A DNA stretch of 64,000 nucleotides from Spirodela intermedia (taxonomy: Eukaryota > Streptophyta > Magnoliopsida > Alismatales > Araceae), in assembly GCA_902729315.2 (NCBI GenBank), contig LR746268.1:1481501-1545500 (forward strand). Reading direction: 5' to 3'. The notes below the pieces were generated by a model. The model was not told where the DNA came from and made no database searches. It saw only the letters and a program-made list of their open reading frames with translations. The translations under genes and the position numbers were made by a program. Below, piece by piece: positions 1 through 12,949 of the stretch (positions are counted from its first letter, which is position 1; each line of letters starts with the position of its first letter).

Positions 1-1750
1 TAGAACAGAATTCCCTTGCTATAAATACGTACGTTTCCCCGTCTTCATGCAGAGCTGGCAGCCAGGTAGATACCCTCCGTCCCTTTGTTATACACTGTTT
101 CAGAGGGAGGCCCGTCTGTCCGTGGGCCTCAGTTGGCTACAAGCTAGGCCTGCGCTGTGGTCTGAAGGCGATTTACTGGATTAGACGTGAAGAGTGGAGC
201 CGCATGCAGACATATCGCACGGCGACTATTGGCATTTACTTCCCCACAGGTTAAAAGTCTTCCCCTTTTGGGTCACATCCTGTCGGGACAAAGGAAAGGA
301 CACTATAGAGAGAGAGAGATAGAGAGAGAGAGGCGGGGGAGCTCGGGATCCAATGGCACCGCTGACCTGTCCAAAGTAGCCTTAATGGCGACGCAGTGCC
401 GGAAGGGTATTTACGGTAGTGGAATACTAACGCCCGACGGAAGTTACAATAGAACTGGAGACCAACGAGGGGGGGAAAGGGTGGCTGGGAGGGGGTACAG
501 AAGGTTCGATTATGGTAATGAGATGATCCAGAAGGCTGGCCTCGAGGCCTAAGAGAGGTCAATGAGCCTTTCATAGGGTCCTTGCAGCTGTCTCCTTCGC
601 TATTACTGCTTTCTTACAGCCGGGAAAGGGCTGCGTATATGCCAGTCCAGTCAATTCTCCCATACATGTGGACTAAGTCAACGGTTCAGAATCCATGCGG
701 GCCAGCTTGGTTCGGGTGCCACTTAAATTCACTAGACAACCCCATCAAAGGATCCGATCAAGATTGAAAAACCCGAAAGGAAATCCATCCATGGATGCAT
801 CAACATCGTTTGAATTTAAATAGCTTGAAAGGTGATTACTAAAGACTAGCAGTTCTTGAAAGCTTCCCTCGTCCTTGGCTATACATGCTGCGAAGCTGAG
901 CCAAGAAAATGCTGTGGGTTGACTTCCACAGCTAGCAAACACAGGCATGTGTCCACATCTGTCATCGGTTTGTTGTCTTCCTTCTTTAGGCAGCTTTTGG
1001 TGGGAACTGTAGTGAAAGAGTAGCGGACAACAGATAAGAGCCATTTTGGCGAAGGATCATATCTCTCTCTCCATATAAAATTACGGACTGCCAATCTCAA
1101 TCCATGTCAATTGACCACTTACATCAATGTTTCAATGGACTATATGTTATTTATCTCATTATGAAATGTGTTCTTTTATTCTTCACTTGATCTGATCATC
1201 AAATTATTGTCATTTTAAGCGATGGCCAATAAAGCTGTTTAAAAATATTCTCATTTACATCAATATTTTATATTTTAAACGTAAAATGTGATTATTGTTT
1301 TTATTATTTCAATTCCAAGCTAGTCCATGTCTAAATGCATAATCCATTTAATTAAATTTTACCCCTTTTGTGTAACTTAAGTTAAAAAATTACGAAATAT
1401 TGCAGGATTTTGAAACTCTTGATAATGGGAATACCAAATCAAAGGGGGAGTCGAGACTGAGTGGAATAAATTTATTGGTTATTTAGATCAATAGTGATAG
1501 CAACATTCAAAATTGAGTCGCAGATGTTATTAGGGGAATATGGGAAAGTGGTGAAAATGACCGACTTACATTGCTACCCTTATCACAGAGAAATGTTGGG
1601 TTGGTTTGTCGGTATTACTTTTGTAACTGAAGGTAGTAATCATCTATTTTATAAATTGCCATGAATATCTGTTCATCTATTATCCCAAACTCCTTGCAGT
1701 GGTTTATGGCACGGCCTCCTCATACATATAATGGCCAACGGGATCTTATA
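1..1750. other. Unassigned non-coding stretch at left edge
   Basis: No gene is recognised here. A TATA-box-like TATAAATA sits at 20-27, but no recognisable coding exon follows it. Positions about 303-331 are a GA-rich simple repeat. The short open frames at 187-552 (+) and 745-1100 (-) have no recognisable domain. A small perfect inverted repeat (GCTGTGG, 8-base loop, CCACAGC) lies near 911-932. Beyond 1100 the sequence becomes AT-rich. It may be the flank of a gene lying left of the window. Confidence 0.5.
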
Positions 1751-2049
1751 CCTATATTCCCCATGGAATAATAGAAGAAACTGATCTTTCCGGTGTGCGC
1801 GCCGACGAAAGGTCAGCTGTGCTCGCTACGGGCACACGAATCTGCTTCCGGGGAGAACCCGAGAACCGCCGTGGAACCCACGGCCCCGCCGTGATGCGAA
1901 CCCGGCATGGTGGCGGTCTCTTCCCGAACCCACTGGCCGGTGCCAGGTTGGCCGGGCAGTTCGGACTTTTGGAGCCTCTGCATGCAGAGAACAGAACAAG
2001 GGATGTTGACCTGTCCCTCTCTCTACTCTCTTGTCTACAGTCTTCCCGA

Positions 2050-2051
2050 CG

Positions 2052-2087
<36 letters not shown>

Positions 2088-2493
2088 CAATACCCGAGAC
2101 TCTCGCGGTGCTTCTCTCTCTCTCTCTGTGTTTTATGCTCTCTGTATTCTCTCCCTCTATCTCGACTCTCTACCTTCTCTCTGCGCTTCCTCCGAAGTAT
2201 AGTACTCTCTACCCGAGACTCTGTGTTTCTCTCTCTCTCTCTCTCTCGACTCTCTACCTTCTCTCTGCGCTTCCCGTCCTTCATAGTCTACTACTCTCTA
2301 TGGTCCATTTGTTCTCCTCTTCCTCTTCTCTCTCTCCGCCTTTCGCTCTCTTCACTGTGTATCTGTGTCTCTCTCCGTCATCTGTAGTGTCGGCTCCCTA
2401 CTTTCTCTCTGTCTCTCTCTGCGACCCTCTGGTCTGCTCTGAGCTGCTCCAGACCCTCCACTGTAGTGCTCTTATGGCTGGCCTAAGAGAGTA

Positions 2494-2519
<26 letters not shown>
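2050..2519. repeat. CT/GA microsatellite block with a local duplication
   Basis: Pure (CT)n runs at about 2054-2082 and 2229-2246 and a (GA)n run at 2493-2519 flank CT-rich low-complexity DNA. A 30-base segment beginning CTCGACTCTCTACC occurs at 2161-2190 and again at 2245-2274, a duplication with a period of about 84 bases. Long open frames across this block encode only Ser/Leu or Arg/Glu runs, as expected from CT repeats. The block lies 360-830 bases upstream of the SOSEKI start codon and may be promoter or 5' UTR sequence. Confidence 0.8.
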
Positions 2520-2524
<5 letters not shown>

Positions 2525-2880
2525 GGCCTCGTTTTAGCCGTCTGATCTTCCGACGGGCTGCAGACGAACTAAAAGGCTTTTTCTCGTCTACATTCCCCGG
2601 CTGTACGGTTCCCATCTATCCTCACTTTCCGGTGAGCTTAACACCCCAAAATTTTACGTTTTCACAAGTCGCAGCTTAGCGATAATATTCACTTTTTAAG
2701 AATGATATCTCACGTGTATGGCACCGATGGGTAACCATACCGTCGGTTACTGTATTCCGCATTTGGTGATTAAAAAGACTCCCGAGAGACAGATTTCTCC
2801 GGCAGTACGTGGGTCATCTGCATCCCTCGCCTCCGCCACCACCGCAGAAGGTCCCGGCGGCGCTTCGTCGGTGGAGTGGG

Positions 2881-3469
2881 ATGGACACGGCGGCGAGCGG
2901 CGCCGCCGCCGCTGCGCGGGCGAGGAGGAGCAGGGAGACGAGCCCTGACAGAGCTCGCGCCGCCCCTTCTGCCAAGCCGAGGCCCCTCCGTAAGGTTCAG
3001 ATCGTCTACTACCTCTGCCGCAACGGGCAGCTGGAGCACCCACACTTCATGGAGGTCGCCCACCATTCCAGCCAGCAGCTCCGCCTGAAAGGTCCTCTCC
3101 GCCGCCGCCGCCGCCGCTGCCCTCCTCCGGCGACCTTCTTTTCCATGGTTTCTCTGGTCCTCACCTTCGAGTTTTTTTTGATGTGACAGCAGATGTGATG
3201 GACAGGCTGACCTTCCTGCGGGGAAAGGGGATGCCGTCTCTCTTCTCCTGGTCCTGCAAGAGGTATGTATGTATGGGGAGCCAGAACCAGAGCTCCCGAG
3301 TCCACCTCTCTTGGCGGCGCTGAGCTGAAGGAATTCTTCTGAGCGCAGGAGCTACAAGAATGGCTTTGTGTGGAACGACCTCGCCGAGAATGACGTCATC
3401 CAGCCGGCCGACGGTGCCGCCGAGTACATCCTCAAGGGCTCCGAGATCATCGAAGGCTGCTCTGGTTAG

Positions 3470-3523
<54 letters not shown>

Positions 3524-4478
3524 TCTCTTTCTAGCTTTTCTCACCAGCTTTTGTTTGGCAGAAGGGTTCCGGCGGCTCCAGGTCGGCGGCGGTAACCGGG
3601 GGAAGCTCCTCCGCGGCGGAGAACCAGAGGAGGATGTCGGAGAGGAAGCAGACGAAGAGGAGACTGAGGAGGAGAAGCCATGGCGGAGCCAGCAGAGGAG
3701 TGCAAGATTCTCGCGAGCTCGCCACAGTGAGCTCGTTCTCGACGACGACGCCTCCCCGCCGTCGTCCTCTTCCTCGGAGAAGGCCCACCCTCCCGTCGTC
3801 GCTCTCCGGCGAGCCAAGGGAGCGACCGCCAGCGTGCCGGCGAGGTACGACGACGCCTACCCGGCGGAGGAGCCGCCTCCGGCGCAACAGCAGCAGCCGC
3901 GTAGTTCGGTCCTTCTCCAGCTCATCGCCTGCGGCTCCTCCGTCGTGGGGAAGGGTCGGGCGGCGCCGCCGAGGACGGCGGCGCCTGCTCCGGCCTCGGG
4001 TGGCCACTGCAGCTCCGGCAGGAAGAGCGCGGCGGCGCTTCACAGGGAGGTTCTCTGCAAAGCGGCGGCGGCGGCGGCCGTGGAGGAAGAGGATGCGGAG
4101 GACATCAGCCAGATGCCCTTGAATCCTAATCCTCGGAGGGAGGAGAAGGAGTACTTCAGCGGGAGCATTGTCGACTCGTTGGCTGAGATGAGCCGGGCCG
4201 CCGCCGGCCCCTGCCTGAAGAAATCTTCTTCCTACAACGAAGAGAGGTGAGAGAGATCTCCGTAATTCTGGGAAGTCAAACCCTCCCATATTTCGTATCC
4301 ACTGACGTAGTTGTTTCTGAGACTTCGCAGGAGTGCCAAATGCGGCCTGGGGGGAGTCTATGAGGCGGCGGCGACGGCGTCGGCGGCTGAGGAGAGGGGG
4401 CAAAGGAGCGGCGCTGGCAAGTGCATTCCTGGCGGAAGGAAGAGGATCGCCGGAGACGGCGGCGGCGGTAAGCAGTAG
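2881..4478 (+). CDS. SOK: SOSEKI-family polarity protein (DUF966, DIX-like domain)
   Basis: Five exons are read with GT-AG introns: 2881-3091, 3193-3262, 3349-3464, 3562-4246 and 4331-4478. They join to 1230 nt, 409 residues. Residues about 38-127 match the SOSEKI DIX-like polymerisation domain, starting VQIVYYLCRNGQLEHPHFMEV and containing GMPSLFSWSCKRSYKNGFVW and ILKGSEI. Later conserved motifs are EYFSGSIV (329-336) and SSSYNEERSAKCGL (from 354, crossing the exon 4/5 junction), with a basic tail. SOSEKI proteins form polar patches at cell edges by head-to-tail DIX polymerisation and recruit partners such as ANGUSTIFOLIA (known for the family). The middle is low-complexity (acidic, Ser, Ala and Gln runs). 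ATG 2881 was chosen; an in-frame ATG at 2809 would add 24 proline-rich residues. Intron 3 (3465-3561) is largely a CT microsatellite. The family call is firm; the family number is not assigned. Confidence 0.93.
3471..3517 (+). repeat. (CT)n microsatellite inside SOSEKI intron 3
   Basis: About 47 bases of pure CT start six bases after the GT donor at 3465. They form most of the pyrimidine-rich part of a 97-base intron whose acceptor CAG ends at 3561. CT is on the sense strand. Confidence 0.95.
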
Positions 4479-6139
4479 CAGCAGGCGGTGTAAAGAACGG
4501 ACCGGCGGAGGAAAGACGATCAGCGGCGGCGGCGGCAGTAGGGGAAGGCTTAGTGTTGGAGGGTTTTAATGTGCTCGTGGGTTATCCCTCTGAGAGCAGT
4601 TTGACTTAGTGGGAAAGTCAAACTGTCCTGACCTGACGTTTGCTGCTCTGTTTGACCTTGCGTGAATCCCAAGGAATTCCTCTTGAACTGTTTCGGATAA
4701 TCATGGCCCATTGCGTAGGATCTGATTCCGCGTTGACTCCTGCTTATCTTTGTGGTCTATGAGGATTTTTGGTGACTATTTCCGCCTGCGCCGGGTCAGA
4801 CGGACCCAGGACGGTCGGCCGCTCTCAAATTCAGAAAAGCCCGGAAACACTGGTTTCTGGAGAGAAAAACCGCCTATAGTTTTTAGTACATTAGGGGGCG
4901 TAGAGCTTCCAAAAATGATGACAATCAATCGTTGTTCCACAATAAACTTTATGTTTACTGATAAGTTTAGTGATTGAAACCCTAATTTAAATTAACTTTT
5001 TAAATAATTTTTCTACACATTTTCAAGCCATTTCTGCCCACATGGGCTACGATAATGTCTCGATCCCTTGTAAACATGTGTAGAGAAAGATATTGACCTT
5101 GATAGTGTTTAAGATAGTTGAGCAATATGGTAGTTAAAATTAATGCATCTATTGATTTCATACTCCATATGTATGAGTATGACAATTTGATTACTTAGTG
5201 TGATGTTAAAGCATGAGTTCAATGCCCATAAAGGGTGAGTATGCAACTATCTAGAAGTGGAGGGAACATGCTTTTAATTGTGAAAGGACGATTAAATTTT
5301 TCCTAGAGAATTATTGTGTATGGTAGGTAAGCTGCGCACAATAATTAATATCACGATACATGTGTTTTATAAAAAAAGATATAAGCATTTCAGCAACTTT
5401 TCTATAAAATTTCGTTTGCATGATTTGCATTTTAGTTAGCTTGAAACTTAGTTTCTCATCCCTCATGATGATGGTGGAAAGGTATGACATGTAGAAAGTT
5501 GTGCATTAAGAGTATGTAATATGTTTGCCATGTGTATGTTGTGCAAAATTTGATGCCCCTAATTAATTAAAACCGCCATTGATTAAACTTTTGTATATCA
5601 TCATGATTGAAAACTCATCTTGAACATCAACTCTATGATCAAATAGAATTTCACTATAAAAGCATTATCTTAGTCTTAAATAAACAATTATAGTGTTATT
5701 TACTCAATTCATTTCAAGTAAACAAAAAAATTGTTATAAAAGTTAATTCCTTTCACATTGAAGTCTAAAGTAAGGAAAAGATACATTCTTGTTTGTTAAG
5801 GCCAATATCCATCATGATCATGTCAAAAGAGGTGTAATAGTTTCAATTATGAGATAAAACCATTATTATGTAGTGACAATAAAATATTTATGTCATGTCA
5901 AGGAGCATAATTTATGATTATTATGTCATGGTTTTGATATTTAAGCATCATAAAATGATATGTCAATGATAATTTCCATTTGCAAAACATATATTATGGG
6001 AAAAAATACATGCAGGATGGAAAAAATTTGCAAGGTATGTAATTATGTCAAAATTACAAGCAAACATAACTATAACTGCTAGAAAATAGTTTAGCAAGTC
6101 ATTTTGTGATGGCCCCTAGATTACTTCATTTTAAATAGA
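4479..6139. other. Intergenic; SOSEKI 3' flank and AT-rich DNA
   Basis: The first 400 bases are the likely 3' flank of the SOSEKI gene; an AATAAA polyadenylation-type hexamer lies at 4941-4946. From about 4980 the DNA is AT-rich, with no coding region, RNA gene or clear repeat that I can recognise. Confidence 0.5.
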
Positions 6140-6870
6140 GAAGGGTGAGTTGAGTCTATTTTTGAATATCTTTTTTATTTTCTTCTAGTTAGTTTTCTAG
6201 TGATTTTCTTTTCTTGTATTAGGTTAAATATATAATCTGTAAATGTGTAAGAAGAGGAATAGGATAAAATAACTGATTCACAATTTTCTATTCATTCTAT
6301 TTACTAAACCCAATGTCCACTTCTCAAAGGATCTTTCATCGCGTTTTAGTAATCACCACTATGATTATGGTTAACCCTTTTGATTTTTGCTCCCCATTTC
6401 TCTATAAACTTTCTGAGTCTATGAGATTCCACAAGAAATCTTAGTTCGAACAACTATTACACTTGGTAAGCATACCACAAGTACTCATACAATAATAGAG
6501 CACACCACAAGTGCTCACACAACAACCAAGTATACCACAAATGTTCACACAACAACTGAACACACTACATGTACTTGCACAATAGCCGAGCACATCACTA
6601 GTGATTGCACAATAGCCAGACATATCATATGTGCTCACCCAATTAAGCACACCATAGGTGTTCACACAATAAGAGGATAATATGCTACACACAACTAAGC
6701 CTTTAGTAAGAGGTAATACTGTCAATGTTAAGAAATATCAACTTGGACGACCACCAAATGTTATTAGCTTGTGGATGCTTGAGTGAGAAATAATTTGTTG
6801 CTAAGATTTACACTCAAGAGTGTCTAAGCTTGCCAGATTTGAGCTAGAGGAAGAGGAGGTTGGGAGAAGT
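6140..6870 (-). repeat. Diverged LTR-like repeat, left copy (3' LTR of decayed copia element)
   Basis: This segment is similar in the same orientation to 12950-13590. Shared landmarks are the T-rich lead with a TAGTTGGTT/TAGTTAGTT motif, AAATGTGTAAGA, a tandem array of GAGCAC/GTGCTC units, TCAACTTGGA, CTTGTGGATGCTTGAGTG and TATCTAAGCTTGC-like sequence. Minus-strand Ty1/copia protein remnants lie between the two copies, so the pair is best read as LTRs of one element. The copies differ at many positions and by indels, which implies an old insertion. Exact TG/CA termini and target-site duplication were not found. Confidence 0.65.
6450..6690. repeat. Tandem array of about 36-base palindromic units inside the LTR-like repeat
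   Basis: About six units carry the core GAGCACACCACAAGTGCTC followed by ACACAACAACC-like sequence. Each core is a short inverted repeat (GAGCAC / GTGCTC). A degenerate version of the array occurs in the right LTR-like copy at about 13230-13390. The minus-strand open frame over it reads as a Cys-rich peptide only because the unit is repeated. Confidence 0.75.
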
Positions 6871-7269
6871 CATCAATGTCTAAGGAACATATTGGTCTGA
6901 TTATGCAATAGAAGTCTTATATTAAAATTTTCTAATGAGCCTTTTCACTGTTGCACTAGATCCTTGAGATCTTTCTATTCTTTATAAATTTTTGGTATTA
7001 GCTTTCTCATCATTAGAAACAAGCTTAATTAATTAAGTTTGATAATCTGCCCCTTATTTATGATCATGACACAATTATAAGATGGAATATGAATTTGATT
7101 CTACATTGTATGAAAGTTTCTCTTTGTTACTCCCCCAATCATCTTCACTTTCTGGTTCAATTCTTTATGATACTCAGTTTTGTGATGTGCTTCAAATTTC
7201 ATATCTTATTGTCACCTTTGTTCTATATACCTAGAGTTTTATCTAAAATAATTGTGCTTGTTGTGACAT

Positions 7270-9500
7270 CTAAAAAAATAGAAAGAGACCCAATACACAC
7301 AAAGAGAGAATAAGATATAACAGAACATTTGGTACAACAATATCTATCAATGAGGTATAACATCCATAAGTTGGTTCACAAGACCATTTAAATTTGATGA
7401 ACTGAACATCAGACATGAGACATGAGCTCAAGGTAGATCCCTCAATCATTGTAGTTGAACTAGAAGAGGAGAGGTAGAAACGATCATTTGATAGTTGATA
7501 ACCATCTGATGTCCTATGACATGTAAAATTACCAGTGATGCTATGTTCATCACAAAAGTCAATAAAGTTAGAATTGTCAAATTCACCACTATGTTCACTC
7601 ATAACACATTTAACTTTTAATTGTAATTTAGTTTAGATTATGAGACAATTTCACAACAATGGAAAAGGTTTCATCCTCAGAGAGTAAGAAATATTTCTAA
7701 GTATATCATGATAATCATTTACAATTACTAGGGAATAATACTTTCCTTGGAGACTTGTTGTAGATGTTGGTCCAAATATATGCAACTTGTTTTTAAAGGA
7801 TTATCTGAAATGTTTTCCTTTTAAATAGATCTCACATGATATGTGTAGACCATCTTCCAAGGTGTATAATCCTTCAACCAAATCAAGAAAAACTAATTTC
7901 TTGATTAACTTAGTACTAACATTCCTCAATTTCTTATGCCACAACCTAAGTTTAATTTAATTTTTTTCATGATGTTTTTGTATCTATAAGTTCAGTTAGG
8001 TTAATGGTATACTTATTCCCATTTACGGGAGTAGCAAACAACACTATATTACTACTCTTATCAATAATTAAGCATCAATAAATGTTAAAATTTATTTCTA
8101 AATTATTATCTTATTGGTGACTAATGCTTATTAGGTTATACTTTAAGCCTTTGACCAAAATAACATCCTTAATTAAGATTCTATCAAGATATTTAATATT
8201 ATCATTCCCTACAATGCATCAATTCTTATCATCTCCAAATGTAAATTTGTCTCTATCCATAACTTTGAATGAAGGCAACCACTTTTTTCTTCAATCATAC
8301 GTCTTGAAAATGTATTGTCCAAGTACCCACTTAGTAATAGCCCACTAGAGAATGATCTAAAAAGAAGTAATTTTGGGTTTAGGAACCCAAATCATTCTGG
8401 TTTAAAAATTCGAAGATTTGACTTAACAAGTTAAACAGATTTGGTTGTGCTTAATGCATTTTGTGCCAGTGATGAGTTTTTGTAGATGGGATTAAATCCT
8501 AATCATTCTTCTCTTAATAAGGTCATTTATTTACATAATAAAATATTGAAGTTCTTTTAATTGGCATATAGTTTTAAATATACAAATTCTAGATCATAAA
8601 ATTTATTTTCATCACATTGTAATTTTCTCTAAGTCAATCGGATTTACATATCAATCCTTGATTATCTGATTTAAGGTTGATGTAGTTCATGATGTGAATC
8701 ACTTAAATTATTCTTCACATTTTTAAGTTCAAATTTTTTAGACTTCAATGCAAGAATCAATTCATCAAATGTAGACAAAAGAGTATCTTTGCTTAGTTCA
8801 AAATCATTTACCATGCTCCTCATTGATCTTTGCAATATAACAAACATGTGCATACTCATTAGAGTTTACCTCATCCTCACTCCATTTCACTACCAATGCC
8901 TTTTAATTTTCTATTTGAATCTTTCTTTCTCAGCTTTGGACATTTGACTTTCAAATGACCAGATCTGTTGCACTCATAACAGACTTCTTCCTCCCTATTA
9001 GAGCAAGTGGGTATTCTTGATTTTCTCAATTTATCATCTTTTTAAACACCCTTATGAATTTTTGAAATAAAAGCAACATCCCTTCTCCTAAGGAATTTAC
9101 AAGTTCCTTATTAACTTTCAATGGAGCCCCCTTTTTCTTCTCCTCATGTTATTCTTCTTCTTTTTCTTTCTTTACTCCAATTTAAAATATTATAAGTGAT
9201 CCCAATAATTTAACTGGCATTCTTTTTCTTAGATCTTTGGATTCTTCAAAGGTAATTATCTTGGGTTTTCAAGTAGGTGTTAAGGATTTGAGAATTTTCT
9301 TATTTAAATCAAGGTTAGAATAAGTTATTCATAAAATTTTAAGACTATTGATAATTTTAATGAACCTTTTGAACATATTTTTAATTGATTCATCATTTTT
9401 TCAATTTAAATATCTCATACTCATGAATTAATGTGTATGTTCTTCTAATTTTTCTTAGTAGTGTTTCATCATAAATAACTTCTAATATTTTTCAAATTTT
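7270..9500 (-). mobile_element. Decayed Ty1/copia gag-pol remnant (no intact ORF, reverse transcriptase not found)
   Basis: Reading the minus strand from right to left gives copia-type domains in canonical order, broken by stops and frameshifts. Gag UBN2-like sequence lies at about 9390-9180 (FKRFIKIINSLKIL, then SNLDLNKKILKSL). A CCHC zinc knuckle lies at about 8983-8939 (CYECNRSGHLKVKC). Protease-like WYLDN.FSRRM and ILVKGLKYNLISIS lie at about 8330-8110. Pre-integrase LWHKKLRN and FGPTS lie at about 7960-7750, and integrase-core SEHSGEFDNSNFIDFCDEH near 7602-7540. Only about 400 bases remain before the left LTR-like repeat, so reverse transcriptase and RNase H appear deleted. Known copia order is gag-protease-integrase-RT-RNase H. 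Confidence 0.85.
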
Positions 9501-12500
9501 TTTATGATAATGGTCAACTTTCATATGTAGAGTAAAGTAAAAGTAATGTAAATGTCACATGACCCTCATGAAAATAATATAGATTTAGTGAAAAAGGTGA
9601 TTTATAAAATTTTATTCTTATTGATGGTTTTTGTTAATTTTTCCAAGTTGTCTGAGTTAAATTGACTAAGGAATGAACATAGGCTTGAATAAATGTGTCA
9701 CTCTTTGAAGAAAACAAGATTTGGGCGTTAAAATGAAAATATGAAAATGATAAAAGTAAAAAATTAATTTTATTGAGTGTTTATCATTCTAACATATTTT
9801 ATTTTAGTTTTATTATATGAGAAGAATTATATGAATTTTAGGATCAAGGAAACAATTCACTTTTGTGAACTCCTCTTAACTCTATGAGAAGAATTACACA
9901 AGTATGAAAAGAGGCTTCATTCAAGATCACAAAACGCCCATTAGGAGGGCTTCATTCAAGTCCACAACAAGCCCATTAAAAGAGCTTCAAGAAGAGTCAA
10001 AACATCATATGAAGAGATATGAGGAAGATCCACCAAAATAGCATGCAACTACAGACTAGGCAATTAGGATGCTGATGTCATTAAGCCACGACCCTTGGTA
10101 GTACCAAAAGGAAGGAAATGAGGGGGAGAAGGGGGTTGATTAGTTGGTGGATGGACCAAAGGCAAGGAAGAAAGTTGAGGAGCAAGACAACAAACAAAAG
10201 AAATCTTGGAACTAAATGACTACATTCAATAGAGTTCTTTACCATTTTAATTTTTGTTATTGTGATATTTCATTGTTTTTTCTGTTATTTGGGTCACAAA
10301 AATTGAATAGAGAGAACCTTTTTAAGATTTCTTCAATCTAAGTGCTTCATTCTCATTGTTTTCATCATTGTGAATTTAATTAAATTTTCATTATAACTCA
10401 CTTCACTCTCTTTCCTTGTCCTTGCATGGCAAATAAGGAAATGAAAATACTTTTATTTCAAGTTTTAAGATTTTATTGAAATTTAATATTTTAATCAAAA
10501 ACTTTCTAAGGACTCCACTACATGACAAACAATTGAGTCTGATTTTCTTTTAAGCATTTTTTTATCACGAATTTTTTTATTTTAGTTTATCTTAGATTAA
10601 CAACCAAGGTAGTTTTGGAATTCATTTATTTTGGATCTTCACTTAAAATATTTGAAAATATTCTCAAAGTTAATGGAATCTATTCTATTAAATATCAGTC
10701 TTCTCATATTTCTACGTCATAACTTTTAAAGTATTTTCTTCGATTCATTATTTAATCCCTGAAACCATCCTTCATCTTGTTTGAAAATATTAAGAGAAAC
10801 AAACATATGAAAATAGTTGGTAAATGAAGATTGTAAGTAACGAAGAGAAGGTATTATCATTCATCTTATCCCATTTCATTTGTATTCTTTTCTTTTGAAT
10901 CATCTTCCTCATTATAAAATCAGAAACCTACTAAACTAATTCTCAGTATCCTTGAGGATCGAACTGAACTTAAATTGATCCTAAAATTTACTTAAAAGAT
11001 TTAACAATAAATATATTAAATTTTCAAGCATTAAAACATGAGGAATAATACATGATCACTGCGTGTGCTGAACTTCTCCTGAGCTCATTTACATCAACAA
11101 ATCAACGACGTATGTTGATGACTTTAGTGTTTAATAACCTTAGGTGTTAAATTTGTATGCTCCATTATCTATTAGATTCCAAGCATCATCATCAAATGAT
11201 TGAATGAAAATAGTCATTATAGCTTTCTAATAAGGATAATTTGTGCTAGCCAACATAGGAGAACAATGAATCATCAACCCTCATAAAGAAAATTGTATGA
11301 TAAGCTAGTGATCAGATCTACTTAAGATTTGTAAAATTTTACACTCAAAATAACTCTAATTCCATTGAACACTCAAAATTGTTCAATTGTCCTTAAATGG
11401 CTCCCTTATGAATAGAGTGCAAAGGTGTTGATTGAATATTATTTTAATGATGAGAAACATATAAGATAACTAAATAGATCAAATTATGTTCATTTTCACT
11501 GTACATGAAATATTAATAAATATTCTTTTAGACATGAGCATGAATTTAATTAAAAATTTTAAATAATTTAAATCAATAAGATTCAATATCTAAAAAGGAA
11601 CTCCAAGAATGAATTTAAGTCTCATGATTTTGAATTCCAAGTTTTTGTTAATTTGATTACTCGAAATTATTACTTTAGTCATCAAAATTGGAAGTATTAA
11701 TATTTATAAAAACTATAATTGACATAAAATAATGATAAACACATCATAATCAATGAAAATAATTAAAATAAAATATGGCATGAAAGCTTACTTTGTCTAT
11801 TAGATGCTCAAAATCAAAAATTATTACTTACAAATATTTTATTATATCAAATTAATTGATTCAGTCTGAACTATTTACATTCCTGCTCCAAAATTTTAGA
11901 ATATTGATGAATATTAACCGAAAATTTGTTTTGAATATATTAATGTCATGTTTACTACGCCAATTTGGCATTCATGCTTTATTTGAGGCAAAATTTAATT
12001 AGTCCTGAATGTAAATTTATTAATTTTTTTGAAATATCTTATTAGTTCTATTTTCATAATAAGGTATTCATATCAAACTTATTTGAATTGATAAGCCTTA
12101 GCTATATATGTTAGTGGCAAATGGTCATGTATACTGATTTATCTTAGAGGATATTTGAACTCTTAAATGTCTTCCTAACAAATTTTAGGATTTTAATCCT
12201 GAGAATTTAAACAAAATAGGGATTTTAATCTAAATTTAATATAAATTTATTAACTCTCTAGTGGCTAGTTAGTTATAAATGATCATCTCTGACCTCTCTA
12301 CCATCCTGAGATTCTTGCTGACAATTTCTGCAGAGAAATAAATGAGAACGTCAGTCTTCAAATGTTGGTTAAACAATGAGAGGAGACCAAGTTGAAGAGT
12401 GAAATTCATTTGATTTAACTCTTAACGTAATTTAAGTTCTAAAGAGTTTTACAATAAAATACTTCCCCACATGAATAAGAAAAATCAAATAAAGTCAAAT

Positions 12501-12949
12501 TTATCATCCTTCTCATTGAATTTCTAAATGTACTTTGAGTCAATGACAATATTTGAAAAACATCCCATAGTAAAATCCTTCCTTACTTTTGTGAAAAAAC
12601 TTATGGTTAAATTTCTGATTTAATCACTCAAACTATTTGATCATACAATCGATGATCAGCCTTCTAGAGTCGTGAATCTAGAAGATAATTTTGAGAGTAA
12701 ATCCTAATAATCAATGGTTATCATTACTAAACAATTGATTTAGTAGAACCTAAAAATATGATGTTCTTCTAAACTAGAGGTAGGTAGATAGTCAAACCAC
12801 TATAAAAAACTTAGATTTTTCCAGATTTAGGTCTATAAAATTTACAAGATTTTGGATCAAAAAAATTAAAAATCACTGAAAAAAGGCAAAATTTAGCTCC
12901 AGTCAATTCAGTTTCCCTTCTTAATCTAAGTGTGACCTATAATCTAATA
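9500..12949. other. AT-rich interior between the copia gag remnant and the right LTR-like repeat
   Basis: No domain, RNA gene or clear repeat was recognised. By position this would be the 5' internal or untranslated part of the copia element plus any later insertions. At about 3.4 kb it is longer than a normal copia leader, so other inserted DNA is likely but could not be identified. Confidence 0.4.

Noticed and set aside
500-515. GGTTCGATTA resembling a tRNA T-loop
   Set aside because: No acceptor stem or anticodon arm could be formed around it.
840-930. Possible miR396-like precursor (TTCCACAGCT and CAGTTCTTGAAAGCT nearby)
   Set aside because: Neither arm matches miR396 over its full length, and the visible hairpin is only 7 base pairs with an 8-base loop.
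1907-2494. 195-residue Ser/Leu-rich plus-strand frame
   Set aside because: Translation of CT microsatellites; there is no non-repeat domain and no splice structure.
3531-4403. 290-residue minus-strand Arg-rich frame
   Set aside because: Antisense shadow of the GC-rich SOSEKI exon 4.
6441-6725. Minus-strand open frame encoding a Cys-rich repeated peptide (and a similar one at 13197-13406)
   Set aside because: The cysteines come from translating the tandem GAGCAC/GTGCTC units. Both copies lie in LTR-like repeats with no signal peptide, promoter or conserved start.
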